A DNA stretch of 64,000 bases from Limnephilus marmoratus (GCA_917880885.1 OU862919.1:15084001-15148000), one strand, 5' to 3'. Positions 1-10,637 are shown, counted from the stretch's first letter. Notes: generated by a model from the letters alone, not told the origin. Program-made: numbers and translations.

Positions 1-31
1 ATATACTCTTTGGTCAGTCAACAGCATAATA

Positions 32-881
32 GGCCACTTCCATCACATTTTTTAAATTTTTTTTCCGGTTTAGGCAAATATAAGACATTCTGTATTTTTT
101 TTTAATCGTATTTTTGAAACCCTGGGGATTTTTTGAAAATTTCAAACCGAAAAATTAGACCATTTTTTATAAACCGGAAAGACGGGACATAATTTTATAG
201 GTGTGAAAAAACGATAATTACATAGCCGAAAATCATTTAAAAAAAAGAATGTTTTCCATACGAATGGCACAAGAGAATAACGAGGCATACCAAAAATATT
301 ACAATCTCATAAATATTTTTTTCCTTGATCCATCTTATTGATCATAAATCATTATTATGTACAGCGTCTATATTACTAAATTCAATGTAATATACTTGAA
401 CTTGTAAACTGTAATAATAATAAGAATATTATAAAATTTTATTTTGTTAAAATCAGCACCATAATCATTATACCTCTAAAACATGTACCGACATCATCTT
501 CACGTTCTGAAGAGAACCTCGTACCCATTAATTGTACGGGGTTCTCTTCACAACATCTGTCAAAAAATCAAACCAAATGATAAGTTCGCAGAGAACAAAC
601 AATAAATCTAGTGAACGAATTCAAAAATTCGCCTGAAATCAAAGTGATGCCATATAAAAAAATAAATCAGTGTGGAATTTAATAAAATTAATAGGAACAT
701 TTTCGGCGACGGGACATTTTCATGTAGTGACGTTACGAGCCCAAATAATGGATTTATTTATTTAAAAATAAAAAAAAAACTGTACATTTCTAAAAATTTT
801 TACTAACATTTTCGTAATCTTAGTAAAAAACTCTATCCACACGATTTTTTCCAAGTCGTTATGAAGTCCATGCAAGTGGCC
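32..881. mobile_element. Non-autonomous DNA transposon, TA-flanked, copy 1 only
   Basis: The ends are inverted: GGCCACTTCCATC on the left and, reversed, GGCCACTTGCATG on the right. TA dinucleotides lie at 30-31 and 882-883. Copy 2 lacks this block at about 22627, where flanks equivalent to 1-29 and 884 onward meet directly. No transposase remains. A strong hairpin (arms 509-524 and 534-549, one mismatch) lies in the middle. A Tc1/mariner-type origin fits the TA target but is inferred. Confidence 0.6.
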
Positions 882-960
882 TATAAATTGCGTACCGGTT
901 TCTAAATTTGCGGTATCTATTATTATGTTAGAACTATTTGAATTAACAATGAAAATATGT

Positions 961-1303
961 AGGTTTTTTTTTTACATTAGCTCCACACAGGAGGCCCTGA
1001 GGAAAAAAAATTCCCTCAGGGCCTATGTCATCTTTGGGGATGCTGTGTGGAGGGTTTTTTTTGGGGAAAGTAAGGAGAGGAGAGTTCTGGGAAGGAAACG
1101 GGTTTAAAGCGTGGGTAGGAATCTGGGGTTCAGTGCGTCCTGGTCATCCGCCTGCAATACCTAGACAAACCTCATCCCATGAACCCGGACACCCCTGCTA
1201 AATCACCAAACGTAGCGAACCACTTGGGGTGACCTATGAGAGGTGTTGGTTATCCAATCAAGGTTCCCGGGGCGGCGGTACCCATTCCCGCCTCCCAAAT
1301 TAT
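961..1303 (-). mobile_element. SINE-A copy (poly-T start, reverse orientation), with inverted head at its end
   Basis: This is one of about ten copies of a SINE here called SINE-A. In its sense orientation it starts GGGAGGCGGGAATGGGTACC and ends with a nested stem-loop (CTCCACACAG and GGCCCTGAGG pairing with downstream complements) followed by poly-A. This copy lies in reverse, starting with poly-T. It is absent at the matching site of copy 2 (about 22710). Next to its 5' end, bases 1304-1327 repeat the SINE head in the opposite orientation, giving a 24-bp hairpin with 1276-1300. Confidence 0.75.
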
Positions 1304-1825
1304 TGGAAGGCGGGATTGGGTACCGCATTGTGGCCAGGTATCATACTTGCCCACATAAAATAATATACCATGAATATTATTGTGTTTTGTTTTGACACGA
1401 ACTTCAAAATTTCCCTTATAAAAAGTAATAATACATAATTGCCCATCATTATCAATAACTTTCAAAAAGATAAATTATTTCAGGCGCTTAGGGAACGTTT
1501 GTTTCAACTACGTTTCAACGCATGCTAGAGTAATTGTTTTAAAAAAATGCTCTAGCATAATTTCACCAAAATTCGTTTTTCAATCAAATTAACCGCCTGT
1601 TTTACATTTAACTTTTGTTTTTACTTTCTGAAAGCCCCTAGTCACTTCTTTTTTTAAAAAAATATTTTTCTTTATTCATTTCTTTGATAGTTACATAATT
1701 TGGGTATTTTTCAACCACCACTTTTCACTTCACTTTCAGCTGTGTTCGATGTTTTCCAGTTGGAAATTTTTTTTGCCACCATGAGCTACGGAGTTGCCAA
1801 ATAATCATGTCAAAAGATACCGTGG

Positions 1826-2425
1826 CCCGCCGCAAATTTAACCCAGCCCATGCACATCCCACGCGCAGCACACGAGTGACCGAAATCCAGCCCACGTACA
1901 TTTTTTTAAAATATAACGCATATTGAACACAGCCCACACCCATGACATACCCTCATCCGAGTATGCAAGATGACAGCAAGCCAGCAACTTCTTCTCGATT
2001 TAGAATCTGAATCTGAGGATAATGAAAGATGTATCACGTTGCACCGAAAAAGAAAAAGAAATAAAACAAATGATTATTTACGAAAAAAAAGAGTCACGGA
2101 GAGTTCAAGTTATTAAGTGAAATTCAAATCTGTTCGAACAAATCATCCTTTAGTTTTGCTCTCATGTAATCTTCATCGTATAACACAGGAAAGCCTCTAA
2201 TCATTTCAACAAAAACAATGTTCACACAGGCAAAACTAGGTACCCACGATCCACGAAACTGTGTTGCAAGCACAACAAGTCCACGCGCAACACAGGTTGG
2301 GACTAGGCTGGCCGTGGGATAGGTTTAATATGCGCCACTCCGAAGGAAATCATGTTCTACAAAAAAGTCCACGCGTGTGCTGCGCGTGGGATATGCATCG
2401 GCTGGGTTTAATTTGCGACGGCACA
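1826..2425. mobile_element. Decayed Harbinger-like element with inverted ends (copy 1)
   Basis: Imperfect inverted repeats of about 55 bp bound this block: left around 1830-1885 (CCGCAAATTTAACCCAGCC) and right around 2365-2422. Inside, the plus strand has an acidic stretch, LLLDLESESEDNERC, resembling the start of HARBI-type nucleases. The minus strand reads FPVLYDEDYMRAKLKDD, resembling a MADF domain. Harbinger elements commonly carry a transposase plus a MADF/Myb gene, so a deleted Harbinger derivative is inferred. A longer, internally duplicated version is at 24640-26225. Confidence 0.42.
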
Positions 2426-2689
2426 TTATCAGTTATTTAGTAAGAAAAAGAGGGAATTGAATCTCGGGCCATAAAATAAAAAAGGTCACAAAATAACAGA
2501 TAATTATATTTTTATTGACATTAAATAGCATTAAATATTTTAAAACTATGCATAGGCTAAATCACTTACAACGGTAAAACATGTAATTTGACATAAAAAT
2601 ACAGAAGATAATAAATATTAAGTAGAGCAGAATAACCTAATTCCACTGAATCCATTGAAAATATTTAACGTAAATTTCAATTTATCAAT

Positions 2690-3060
2690 CTATTATATAT
2701 ATAAAAATGAAAATATATTTATTTCTGACTATGTATGTATGTGAGATGTTATAAGTTGCTAAACCATTCATCCGATTGCGATTGCGATGAAACTTTGGGG
2801 ATTTGATGTGCCGCGATGGTTTCTATATACAATAGTGAGTTCTGGCATCATGAAATTATGCATTGCTAACATTTCATCCGATTGCGATGAAACTTTGGGG
2901 AGTTGATGTGTGCATGCCCGCGATGGTTCATATATATAACGGCGAGCTCTGGCATCATAAAAAATGCGTTACTAAACCGTTCATCCGATTGCGAGAAAGT
3001 TTTGGTGAGTTGTTGTGAGCACGTCCGTAAGGGTTTCTGTATATACTGGTGAGCTCTGAA
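2690..3060. repeat. Tandem ~105-bp repeat, 3 units (copy 1), Helentron-like flank
   Basis: The motif TTCATCCGATTGCGATGAAA recurs with small changes at about 2768, 2874 and 2978. Each is followed by a GATGTG/CGCGATGGTTT/CTGGCATCAT block. The array begins after a TCTATTATATATATAAAAATGAA-like flank of the kind seen at insect Helitron/Helentron ends. That assignment is only a resemblance. The copy 2 array has one more unit. Confidence 0.6.
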
Positions 3061-3099
3061 ATTTGTATAAAAAAATGTAATAGGTGGAACGCGAGCTAT

Positions 3100-3270
3100 T
3101 TGAAAACTGAATGAACCGGGACTGAATGTATGGAATGCAGGAGGGTGGACGGGGGTAGGGGAAGGGGGGAGGAGAACCCGGGCGGCGAGGGAAGTGGGGA
3201 GAGGACGCGGGAGGGGAAGGGGAGGCGGAAGGGGAACCGAATGAATGGGAAGGACACGCAGGTAGAAATA
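3100..3270. repeat. G-rich purine tract (copy 1; counterpart 27100-27270)
   Basis: An almost pure purine stretch with many runs of three or more G, conserved in both copies. Open frames through it on either strand are Pro/Ser- or Gly/Arg/Glu-rich low-complexity frames and show no domain. The G runs could form quadruplex DNA, which is an inference from composition. Confidence 0.6.
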
Positions 3271-3342
3271 TTTTCTTTATTAAGAGGTAATACCATCGGT
3301 GAGAAATCTCGACGGTAGGTATTTTCAAAAATTATCGTTATC

Positions 3343-5830
3343 GCACCGCGCTCACAAAAGAACTAGCTATAGATGTGTGGGTGAGACCACGTGAGTGTTC
3401 TCTCTCCCCCTCTGCGCCTCCTTCCTACCGTCTTCCGCGAATCTCATCGCATGCTTAGTCAGAATCGCGCTATAGATGTGTGAGTGAATGCAGGCCTTGT
3501 GTGTGTGGGCTACGCGCTTCACCCGTAATAAGCCGAATTATTATTTCTGCCGACCACGCATGTTCCAATCTGCAAACGTGTAGAGACAAGACTAAACATT
3601 CAATTTCTCTCCCCGCTCACAGGAGCGTCCCATTGTAAGCGTCCTATGAATATGCTATTATAGCTACTTTATATCGTTGTTGCGCGCACAAAATATCCTG
3701 TGGGTATTTTAGAATATTAGGAGAAATAATAAATAAAAAAATAGGGACCCATATTTTTATTAATTGTAGAGTTATTTGTGATACCATGTTTGGGTGAAAA
3801 CAAGTGGGCGTAATATATATTTTTTTAATAAAACCGACAATTTTTTCTTAAATTTTGCATTCAGGATTTTTGTGCGCACTTTTTATGCACATATGATATT
3901 TTGTGTAGCAAACGTAGGGCCTCGGGCATATTTTTTCATAAGGTCGAAATATTTCCGCTTTGCAATAAAATCCAAATAAATGGAATATTTCTGATGGTAT
4001 CCGAAAACTAAAAACTGTTTTTGAAAGGCGATGAAATAAACTTTGGTTTTATAAAGGTGTACAATTACAATATTTTGTGGTTAACTTTTGAATTTGAATA
4101 TAAAGTTTGATATTTTCTCTTTCTCTTTCGAACACCGTTTAAAACTTATTTCTCAACATAATACTCACAATAGTTATAATAGCGTATTTTTCAATGTGGA
4201 CATTTTCAATTGCAAACTTACTGAATATAAAAGGTCCATAAAAAGAGTGCTTCTCTAATGGTTCTTGAATAATGTTATGTTTTTATTGTTTATATTTCTG
4301 TTATGATTTGATTTATATGTACAACCTCTCTCCATGGCTACCAATGTTTTGATAGATTTGTTTTGTAATTTTTCATTTTATATTAAAAAAAATGTTTTGA
4401 GTATACATATATATATATTTTGTTTTATATAATTTTAGATTCATATTCCTTTTTATAAAATTAATTTACTTATTCTTATTATGCTGTCTCAGTAGAAGTA
4501 AAGTCACAAGGAGGAAATCCGTGATTGGTTTTATTTTGGCTATTTAATACTATGTACAAACTGAAATAAATATAAACTTTCGATTTCCCGAAAATTAATA
4601 AATAAATAATAGTAAGGGAGACACAAGATCGATATGAGTTGTTCCCAAAGCTAACAAATAGCCGGGGGGGGGGGGGGGGGGGTTAAATTGGGATTTGTGA
4701 CCAAAACACCCAAATAAACTGAAAATGTATTTTTTTATCAAAAGGTAGAGAAAATATCTTGTGTGGATAAATATGTTTCATTTTATTTATTTTTGTTTCA
4801 AATTACGAAATATTGGTCTTAAAAAAATTAATTTCGTATGATTTTGGATGCAACTTAATTTTTTGAGAGTTAAATATAAATTATAAAAAAAAATATTTTT
4901 GCTTTACCTACTGAGTTAATATTGAAGAAATATATATATATTTTAATATTTAATATAGATATATAATTGTTCAATGGAGTTATATAAATTACATATGGTG
5001 TACATACATAGGATACGGTTACATACTAAAATATTGTGCACTTGGGAGAAATTCGAAAAATCTAAATAAAATAGAGATGAATATAGATTAATAATAAATA
5101 GAAAGAATGAGAAAAACAGGTAATTATTTAGTTAATTATTCCTGATGAAATGTATCTTCGGTTTATATTTTTTTTTATTTCTGTAGTATATGTAGTATAT
5201 TTTTTTTAAATAATTACCATTAATTACAAGTAATGGTCAGAGTTGCCTCTAATATGATTAAAAAGATGAGTTTGAAAAATGGGATATATTTGTCAGATTA
5301 TTTAGGAAACCGTGGTGAATCAAATGGTGTAAACAAAAAAAAAAATTGGTCGAAAACCTCACATGGGATATTTTGTGAATGCAACGACGATATGTTCTCA
5401 AGAGTTTTGAGAATAAATATATAGATATATTTTTTTTTACGTTATTAATTTATCAAAAAAATAACATTCTTGCATCTATTTTATTATATACTTGATGTGG
5501 AAAATAACATAGTTACTATATTAAGCCAAATAATGTACATGCGGATATACAATTGGATATATGCATAATGATAATTATACTAAAAAGGTTTTATTTCTGG
5601 GAGTGCAAAAGTCATATAGCTTCATATGTGCTAGAGCTACAAAACTACACTACTTGGATGTTTCTGACCACAAATGTTTAAAAAACTGGCGTAAAAGTAC
5701 TAATGACGTGTAAGCCCATAGAAGGGTTCTCGAGAAACACAGAAATGCATTGATTGAAATTGCACAAACGAATTGGTTATGGCGACCCAGCTTGAAATGC
5801 TGCAAATGGGTCCAATCTTTGTGGCGTCAT
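3343..5830. other. Unassigned AT-rich interior of the TTAA-flanked insertion
   Basis: I see no gene here. The first 300 bases are GC-richer and repeat a TATAGATGTGTG motif twice (about 3368 and 3471). A run of about 19 G is at 4664-4682. The short frames at 3794-3979 and 5233-5424 lack domains and are probably chance. Confidence 0.5.
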
Positions 5831-5834
5831 TTTT

Positions 5835-5960
5835 AATTAAATGAGAACAAATAACTTGGTAAAAACAGCTTTATGTAATCAATATTATCAACATATTTCG
5901 AAAACAGAGTGTTCTTCGTCATGATAAGATTAATATTAAAAGACAAACAAGTATAGGCAT
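5835..5960 (-). mobile_element. PLE 3'-end relic with degenerate hammerhead motif
   Basis: On the minus strand a CATGACGA box is followed by a weak stem (GAACAC/GTTTTC, one mismatch), GAAA, then ATGTTGAT. A tail ending AAGTTATTTG follows. The order and the tail match the intact PLE 3' ends at 22111-22200 and 52352-52440. The core box is mutated, so activity is unlikely. Confidence 0.45.
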
Positions 5961-6087
5961 ATGAGAATTATAGACAAAATAATAAAGGGAGAGGTGATTA
6001 ATTACTTAAAAATATCACAAAATGCAATTATATAAAATGAAATATAAAAATTATTTTTAAGTTAAATACCCTTATAGTATAGCAAAG

Positions 6088-6415
6088 TCATCGGAGAAGC
6101 TGTGTGGAGATTATTTTTAATGAAAGGAAGGAGAGGAATTTCTGGGTAGGTAAAAATATGAAATGATGGTGGAGAGAGTCCGGCTGTAGAGATCAAAAGA
6201 TCTCCCTCTTCCAGTTTCTCCCAATCCGGCCCGCCACGCAGTAAGTGGACAAAATCATCCGCCACCAAAACCCATGCAGACCTCACCCGTGAACCCGGGA
6301 ACCCATGCTTAGTCACCAAACATAGCGGACCACTTGGGGTGACCAAGTGGCGGGGGTGTTGGTTATCCAATAAATGGTTCCCGGGGCGATGGTTCCTATA
6401 ACGCCTCCCAAATTG
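6088..6415 (-). mobile_element. SINE-A copy, long variant, diverged
   Basis: Shares the 5' head (GTTCCCGGGGCGATGG in this orientation), the CACTTGGGGTGACC block and the GCTGTGTGGAG tail with the other SINE-A copies. It carries the extra central block (AATCCGGCCCGCCACGC) also seen at 32339-32828 and 53284-53745. Confidence 0.65.
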
Positions 6416-6429
6416 AAAATTTATTATAG

Positions 6430-6720
6430 TACTTTATGTAAATACCTATTTTAATTGTAAATCTCTAATTTTAAGTCACGGTTGCAAATATTTGTATGTC
6501 ACCAGTTTTAAGTCAGTAGTAATAAGTCTTAGTTGTAAGTCACTAGCTACATATAAGTCTTAAATGTAGGTTCCTAGTTATAACTTTGAATCCTAGTTGT
6601 AAGCCTATCGTATTCATTTTATTTTATTGTATGCTTATTATATGTACAGCGCCCTTGAGATGATTTTTCATGAAAACGGCGCTTTATAAATCAGCCAAAT
6701 TTATTATTATTATTATTATA
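6430..6720 (+). mobile_element. LINE/SINE 3' tail with stem-loop and (ATT)n
   Basis: Ends with ACAGCGCCCTTGAG, a short loop, then ACGGCGCTTTATAAAT and an ATT repeat. This is the layout of L2/CR1-type LINE 3' ends. The upstream 200 bases repeat variants of TAAGTCNNAGTTGTAAGTC. A diverged copy lies in reverse at 56390-56600. Confidence 0.55.
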
Positions 6721-7414
6721 AACAATTTTAATTTTGCACAATTTTAGTATGAAAGCTCGGTCAGTATTGGTATACCGCGATGAGTCACTAAACAGAAAAA
6801 AACGAATAAAAATATCTATTACTCGGGCAAGGACAACACTAGTCTACCGATAAAATTCGTTACATCACTACTTCGCTTTATATGTATTTGTCAAAACCCC
6901 CGTTCCCCGGCCCCCCCAGGAGAACTGAGCGAAAGGGACACCTGCACGTCGGGCCGAAAATACCTAAATAAAATCTTCGAAATCGATGTTTTGTATTCCC
7001 CATTTTTCTTCTCCAAAACTGGACCGATTTTAATTTTTTTTTTCACTAACTGTATTAAAAGAAAATATTCTATGTCGGTACGATTTGCTTTTTTTCAAAA
7101 TACATTGTTTAGTTTGTATACTGAACGTTTTTTGACGGCGTTTAAATTAGGCAATTTTATTCATTTTTGGAAGGTCCTAACTTCTATAAGAAGTAAATTA
7201 TCAAAAAAAGCAAAACGTACCGACACGCTAGTGGTCGATATCTATATTATGTAAAAAAAAATTTTGCTCTAGGGTCAAAATCCAGAGAGATAAACGGGGA
7301 ATACGTTTGTATGGAAAAACGCCGCTAGTATTTCCTCTTAAGTGGCACAGCAACGCATGCCGGGAACTCGGAACTCGGTCTGCCCATAGAAACCATAAAT
7401 TACAACCACAAAGA

Positions 7415-7690
7415 TGAAAAAATAAAAATTATTAATACTCGCAGATAGAAGACTTGCTTCCGACTCTTTATTTCAAACATATATTAATGGTGTTATAGAC
7501 AGTCCCGATTTACTCAGCCAAATTGCATTCCATGCGCCAACTAGAAATACTCAACTAAAATTATTTTTATTTGCAATGACAATATCAGAACTGAGTCATT
7601 TAGATACTCGTTTGAACATAGATTTCTACAGTTGGCAATACTTTCTGAAAAATAGTAGATGTGTTCAACTGCACCAAATTTAGTTACAAG
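7415..7690 (+). pseudogene. LINE ORF2 C-terminal fragment (copy 1; counterpart 27355-27605)
   Basis: The plus strand reads LADSLFQ-like text and then YINGVIDSPDLLSQIAFHAP and TRNTQLKLFLFA, ending in CVQLHQI and a stop. This matches the C-terminal tail of jockey/CR1-type reverse transcriptases (helix, HVP/HAP-TR motif). It is present in both duplication copies, so it predates them. It is 5'-truncated and lacks catalytic motifs. Confidence 0.55.
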
Positions 7691-7875
7691 AAGGCTGTAA
7701 TAAAATATCTCGTAAATAAATATTAACGTTAGCGTTTATTTTTTTGTTTAATAATTCTACTTCTTGAATACTATTACAAATAATTATAATATGTAGGTAT
7801 CACGTGATTATAAAAGTACGTATAAAAGAGCGTATAATTGAAATAAATCAATGAATTTCATACTGTTTTATCTTA

Positions 7876-8154
7876 AGCGCCCTCCTCACCTTCCAATTTC
7901 TAGTGACTGCGGCAGTGACTGCAGTGACTGCAAACGCTGTCTCGTTTGTTAAAGGGCCGCTAGAACGAGACAGCGCTAGTTCGCTCAACTCCACGCTGCT
8001 CCAACTGACTGCAGAGAGCGCCGAGTTGAGCGAACTAGCGCTGTCTCGTTCTAGCGGCCCTTTAACAAAAGAGACAGCGCTAGTTCGCTCAACTCCACGC
8101 TCTCTGCAGTCACTGCCGCAGTCACTAAATGCAGTGTCGTGTGTAGGCCGCTAT
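7876..8154. mobile_element. Palindromic (fold-back) insertion, copy 1 only
   Basis: Copy 2 lacks this block at 27815. Its core is a perfect 47-bp inverted repeat (7945-7991 against 8023-8069) with a 31-bp spacer. Outside it, GTGACTGCGGCAGTGACTG (7903 on) pairs with 8104-8125. The motif of the left arm recurs directly at 8071-8099. The outer ends are weakly inverted (AGCGCCCTCCTCAC against AGCGGCCTACACAC), next to TA. A fold-back or MITE-type insertion is inferred. The frame through it is a shadow of the palindrome. Confidence 0.65.
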
Positions 8155-8241
8155 TATGGTTTTTATTTCGTTTGTTTGCTAATTTGTTTGTATGTACCGT
8201 TTCGTTTGTTTTAAAAGCATTTTTTTAAATAAAAATAATTT

Positions 8242-8411
8242 GCGTTATATGTTTTTGGGGTGTTGTTGTTGATCTGCCGGATCTGCCCTGATGATGGACA
8301 CTGCAACGATGTCCGAAACGTTGGCTAAAGAAGGAGGTAGCGCAACACGGCACAACACCCCAAAAACATGTAACGAAAATGCTTCTGGCCGTGAAAATCT
8401 TAAAACTTATC
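8242..8411 (+). mobile_element. 170-bp hammerhead-containing insertion, copy 1 only
   Basis: The target AAAAATAATTT is duplicated at 8231-8241 and 8412-8422; copy 2 has it once at about 28452. The insert carries an inverted repeat (TGTTTTTGGGGTGTTG near 8249 and CAACACCCCAAAAACA near 8354) and a hammerhead-like core at 8283-8326. It looks like a minimal PLE 3'-end derivative or retrozyme-like unit. A related fragment sits at 17032-17075. Confidence 0.65.
8283..8326 (+). ncRNA. Hammerhead ribozyme-like motif
   Basis: CTGATGA at 8288-8294, a stem II GGACA/TGTCC closing a CTGCAACGA loop, then GAAA at 8315-8318. Flanking GCC and GGC can form stem I. Stem III is unusually short (AC directly before GTT), so cleavage competence is uncertain. 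Confidence 0.55.
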
Positions 8412-9000
8412 AAAAATAATTTGTTATTGAAGTAGTGACGTTTCTTTGGGCAAAATGTAAAATTTCTTATTTGAAATTAAAAAATATATATAACATAAAA
8501 TATCTTGTTCATAATTAAGTAGGTATGTATTTAAGTACTTACTTACGAATCGTATGATTTCGGAGGAAATTTTGATTTTCATTTATTAAATAAGAGAAAA
8601 ATAGAAACAATCATTTGTGACGCTGTTCACAGAACTACCTACTAGTTTAGGGAATGGAAAATTTTTAATATTATTAGTCGAGTAGACTAATTATCCATAC
8701 CTATAGATTATGATAATGCATAATGTATAACGAACTACTGAAGAAAGGGTAACGCACATCAATTAATCCAAAAGAATACCTGAAAAGGGTACATTATAAT
8801 AATATTTTAAAAATAAGTTGGTTCGGAACAAATTTTTCAGTCAAAAATTGCAAAAATTATTAGTCTAAAAAAATAATACTGTATTCCTTGCGAATCTTTA
8901 ATAATAATAATAATAATAACAAAACACACTATTTTGCATACCGCAGTTTTATGCTATTTCAGTTTAAAAATTATTAATAAACGTTAAAATGATTGAGTTT

Positions 9001-9052
9001 GCTTACTTCCGATATTTATCTTTGATATCTTTGATAAATATTGGAAGTAAGC
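9001..9052. repeat. 20-bp inverted repeat, conserved hairpin (copy 1; counterpart 28996-29047)
   Basis: Arms GCTTACTTCCGATATTTATC (9001-9020) and 9033-9052 pair with one G-T, around a TTTGATATCTTT loop. In copy 2 the arms carry a different single mismatch. It lies about 560 bases downstream of the stop of gene A (and of gene C in copy 2). It may be a small transposon end pair or a 3' RNA structure; neither is shown. Confidence 0.55.
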
Positions 9053-9608
9053 AAGTGTTTATCACAGTTCTTATCATCCAGTATCTAAATTCCATTTTAA
9101 AAAATTGCGTCCAACTTTAAAAACCTTTATCAGAAATTAATCATTACTTCAGAGAAATATTAAAAATATTAAATAATATCTAAAAATTACTTCTGACCTG
9201 CTTCTAATATCAATGATTGAAAGTCTTTCGTCTTCTTCTCATTTGAATCATAAGAACAGGATTGTGTCTACGCCAACGAAAGAGTTACTCACTGCTGTAA
9301 AAGATGCCTTAGGTACTGTTGGTTAGGTCCATGTTTTTCTTTAATCCTCTTCATATCATTGCTCTTCGCCCATTTTGTAATTGCCATCTTATCCGAATCA
9401 TTCGAGATCCGCGGGGTGGTGAATAATTAATGATTGGATATAATTATCATGAATGCATCGAAACTAGTTGGTTCCTTCCAACTTCAAAATATAGTATACG
9501 AAAATTCCTACTGTTTCAGACAATGTCAAACAGTTTCGTTGTCTCTCTGTAATCTTTCGTTAATCTTCGTCACTTAGCTGGAAGAACATTATGAACAAGG
9601 TACTCAAT

Positions 9609-10637
9609 CTACAATTTTGATGACATCTTTGGTAAAGGTATCGTTTTCGATAGATGTTTCACGAAAAATGTTTCTTTCAATAGATGTTCTTTCAAAAACT
9701 GTTCTACCGTTTTATTGATGTCATCAGGGCGTAACAAATATTTATAAGCATTTTCAGGTTTGGATTCTTCTTCATATAATTTGCCTATCTTAGTGTCCAT
9801 ATCTTGCTCATTTTCGTATTCGAGCACAGAGCAAAGTCTGTAGCCAAATGTTCTTGTACTGCTCTTTTTGCCCTTTTTATTAAAATATTTAATAACTTTG
9901 AACTCATTATCCATGATTGCCAATCCCACATTTTTGTAAACATTGGATATTTTAATTTTTTTGTTATTGTGTCTTATTTTTCGCAGGGGAATATATTTTC
10001 CAATCAAACCCTTTGATTTTCCTTCAAGAAAGCACCTATAAAGGAACTTGCAATATCCATCAGAAGTTATTTCATGGTTTTCTGGATTCACGTATGTTGA
10101 TAAACAACTCATAATTCGTTCTACTGCATCTGCAGCCAATACTCTAGTTTCTTGTAGTTGACCATCGTCTAGAGCCATATATTGATGTTCAAAATTTTGG
10201 AAAATAGCACATCCCAAACGAATAACAGTTCTTTCTAGATTTACTCCAATGTAGCTGCAATCATCTTCCAGTCTTTTAATTATTTCTGTCGCCTTATTTG
10301 TACGATTTTTATCAACAAAATATTCATATCCAGAAGCAAAGACCTTTGCTTGCGGTATCATAGTCAAGACCATACCCATATTTGTGGTTTGCTTGTTAGT
10401 GGTAATAGCACTTTTGTTGTGAGGTCGTTGTCCTTGAATGTGTGCTGTGTATTGATCAAGTCTTTCTCCAAACTCATTAGTAAAAGCACGTACAAAGAAG
10501 TGGAGCCGTTTTACAACCGGAGATCGCTCGTCCATAAATGTTTCTGATGGAATGTATTCGTTCTCTTGCTTAGACGCATCGATTTCCTCGTCAGTCTTAT
10601 ACAGCTCTGGTTCATTTTTCTCTAACTTTTCTGCCAT
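9609..10637 (-). CDS. Gene A: unrecognised family member, 342 aa, single long exon
   Basis: I do not recognise this protein. It has a charged N-terminus (MAEKLEKNEPEL, then an ASKQENEYIPSE motif), then a core starting SPVVKRLHFFVRAFTNEFGE at about residue 40. The rest looks helical and charged, with a basic cluster FNKKGKKSSTRTFGYR and a conserved PENAYKYLLRPDDIN stretch near the end. There is no signal peptide or membrane segment, so it is probably cytosolic or nuclear. The ATG at 10637 is chosen because all four family members start at an equivalent MAE codon; an open stretch continues upstream without ATG. A candidate 3' splice site (TTTCAG, exon from 10828) precedes it. It is about 90% identical to gene C. 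Confidence 0.7.
   Translation of the reverse strand: MAEKLEKNEPELYKTDEEIDASKQENEYIPSETFMDERSPVVKRLHFFVRAFTNEFGERLDQYTAHIQGQRPHNKSAITTNKQTTNMGMVLTMIPQAKVFASGYEYFVDKNRTNKATEIIKRLEDDCSYIGVNLERTVIRLGCAIFQNFEHQYMALDDGQLQETRVLAADAVERIMSCLSTYVNPENHEITSDGYCKFLYRCFLEGKSKGLIGKYIPLRKIRHNNKKIKISNVYKNVGLAIMDNEFKVIKYFNKKGKKSSTRTFGYRLCSVLEYENEQDMDTKIGKLYEEESKPENAYKYLLRPDDINKTVEQFLKEHLLKETFFVKHLSKTIPLPKMSSKL

Larger units (their letters stand above)
3284..7337. mobile_element. 4.05-kb insertion flanked by TTAA, with inverted ends (piggyBac-like), copy 1 only
   Basis: TTAA lies at 3280-3283 and 7338-7341. Copy 2 has one TTAA at the empty site near 27279. The ends are inverted: GAGGTAATACCATCGGTG on the left against GAGGAAATACTAGCGGCG, read from the right (14 of 18 match). 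TTAA duplication and short inverted ends fit piggyBac-type transposition. I found no transposase. The interior is mostly AT-rich unassigned sequence (3343-5820), with a PLE 3' relic, a SINE-A and a LINE tail nested at 5830-6720. Confidence 0.7.

Noticed and set aside
2981..3328. Proline/serine-rich protein (minus strand) or Gly/Arg-rich protein (plus strand)
   Set aside because: These are translations of a G-rich purine tract. No domain or start context is seen, and the frames overlap on both strands.
4664..4682. Long poly-G run as a functional site
   Set aside because: Homopolymer runs of this kind arise by slippage and are prone to sequencing error. Nothing around it suggests a function.
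7903..8214. 103-codon protein on the plus strand
   Set aside because: It lies over the perfect palindrome, and its sequence is a by-product of the inverted repeat. The locus is empty in copy 2.
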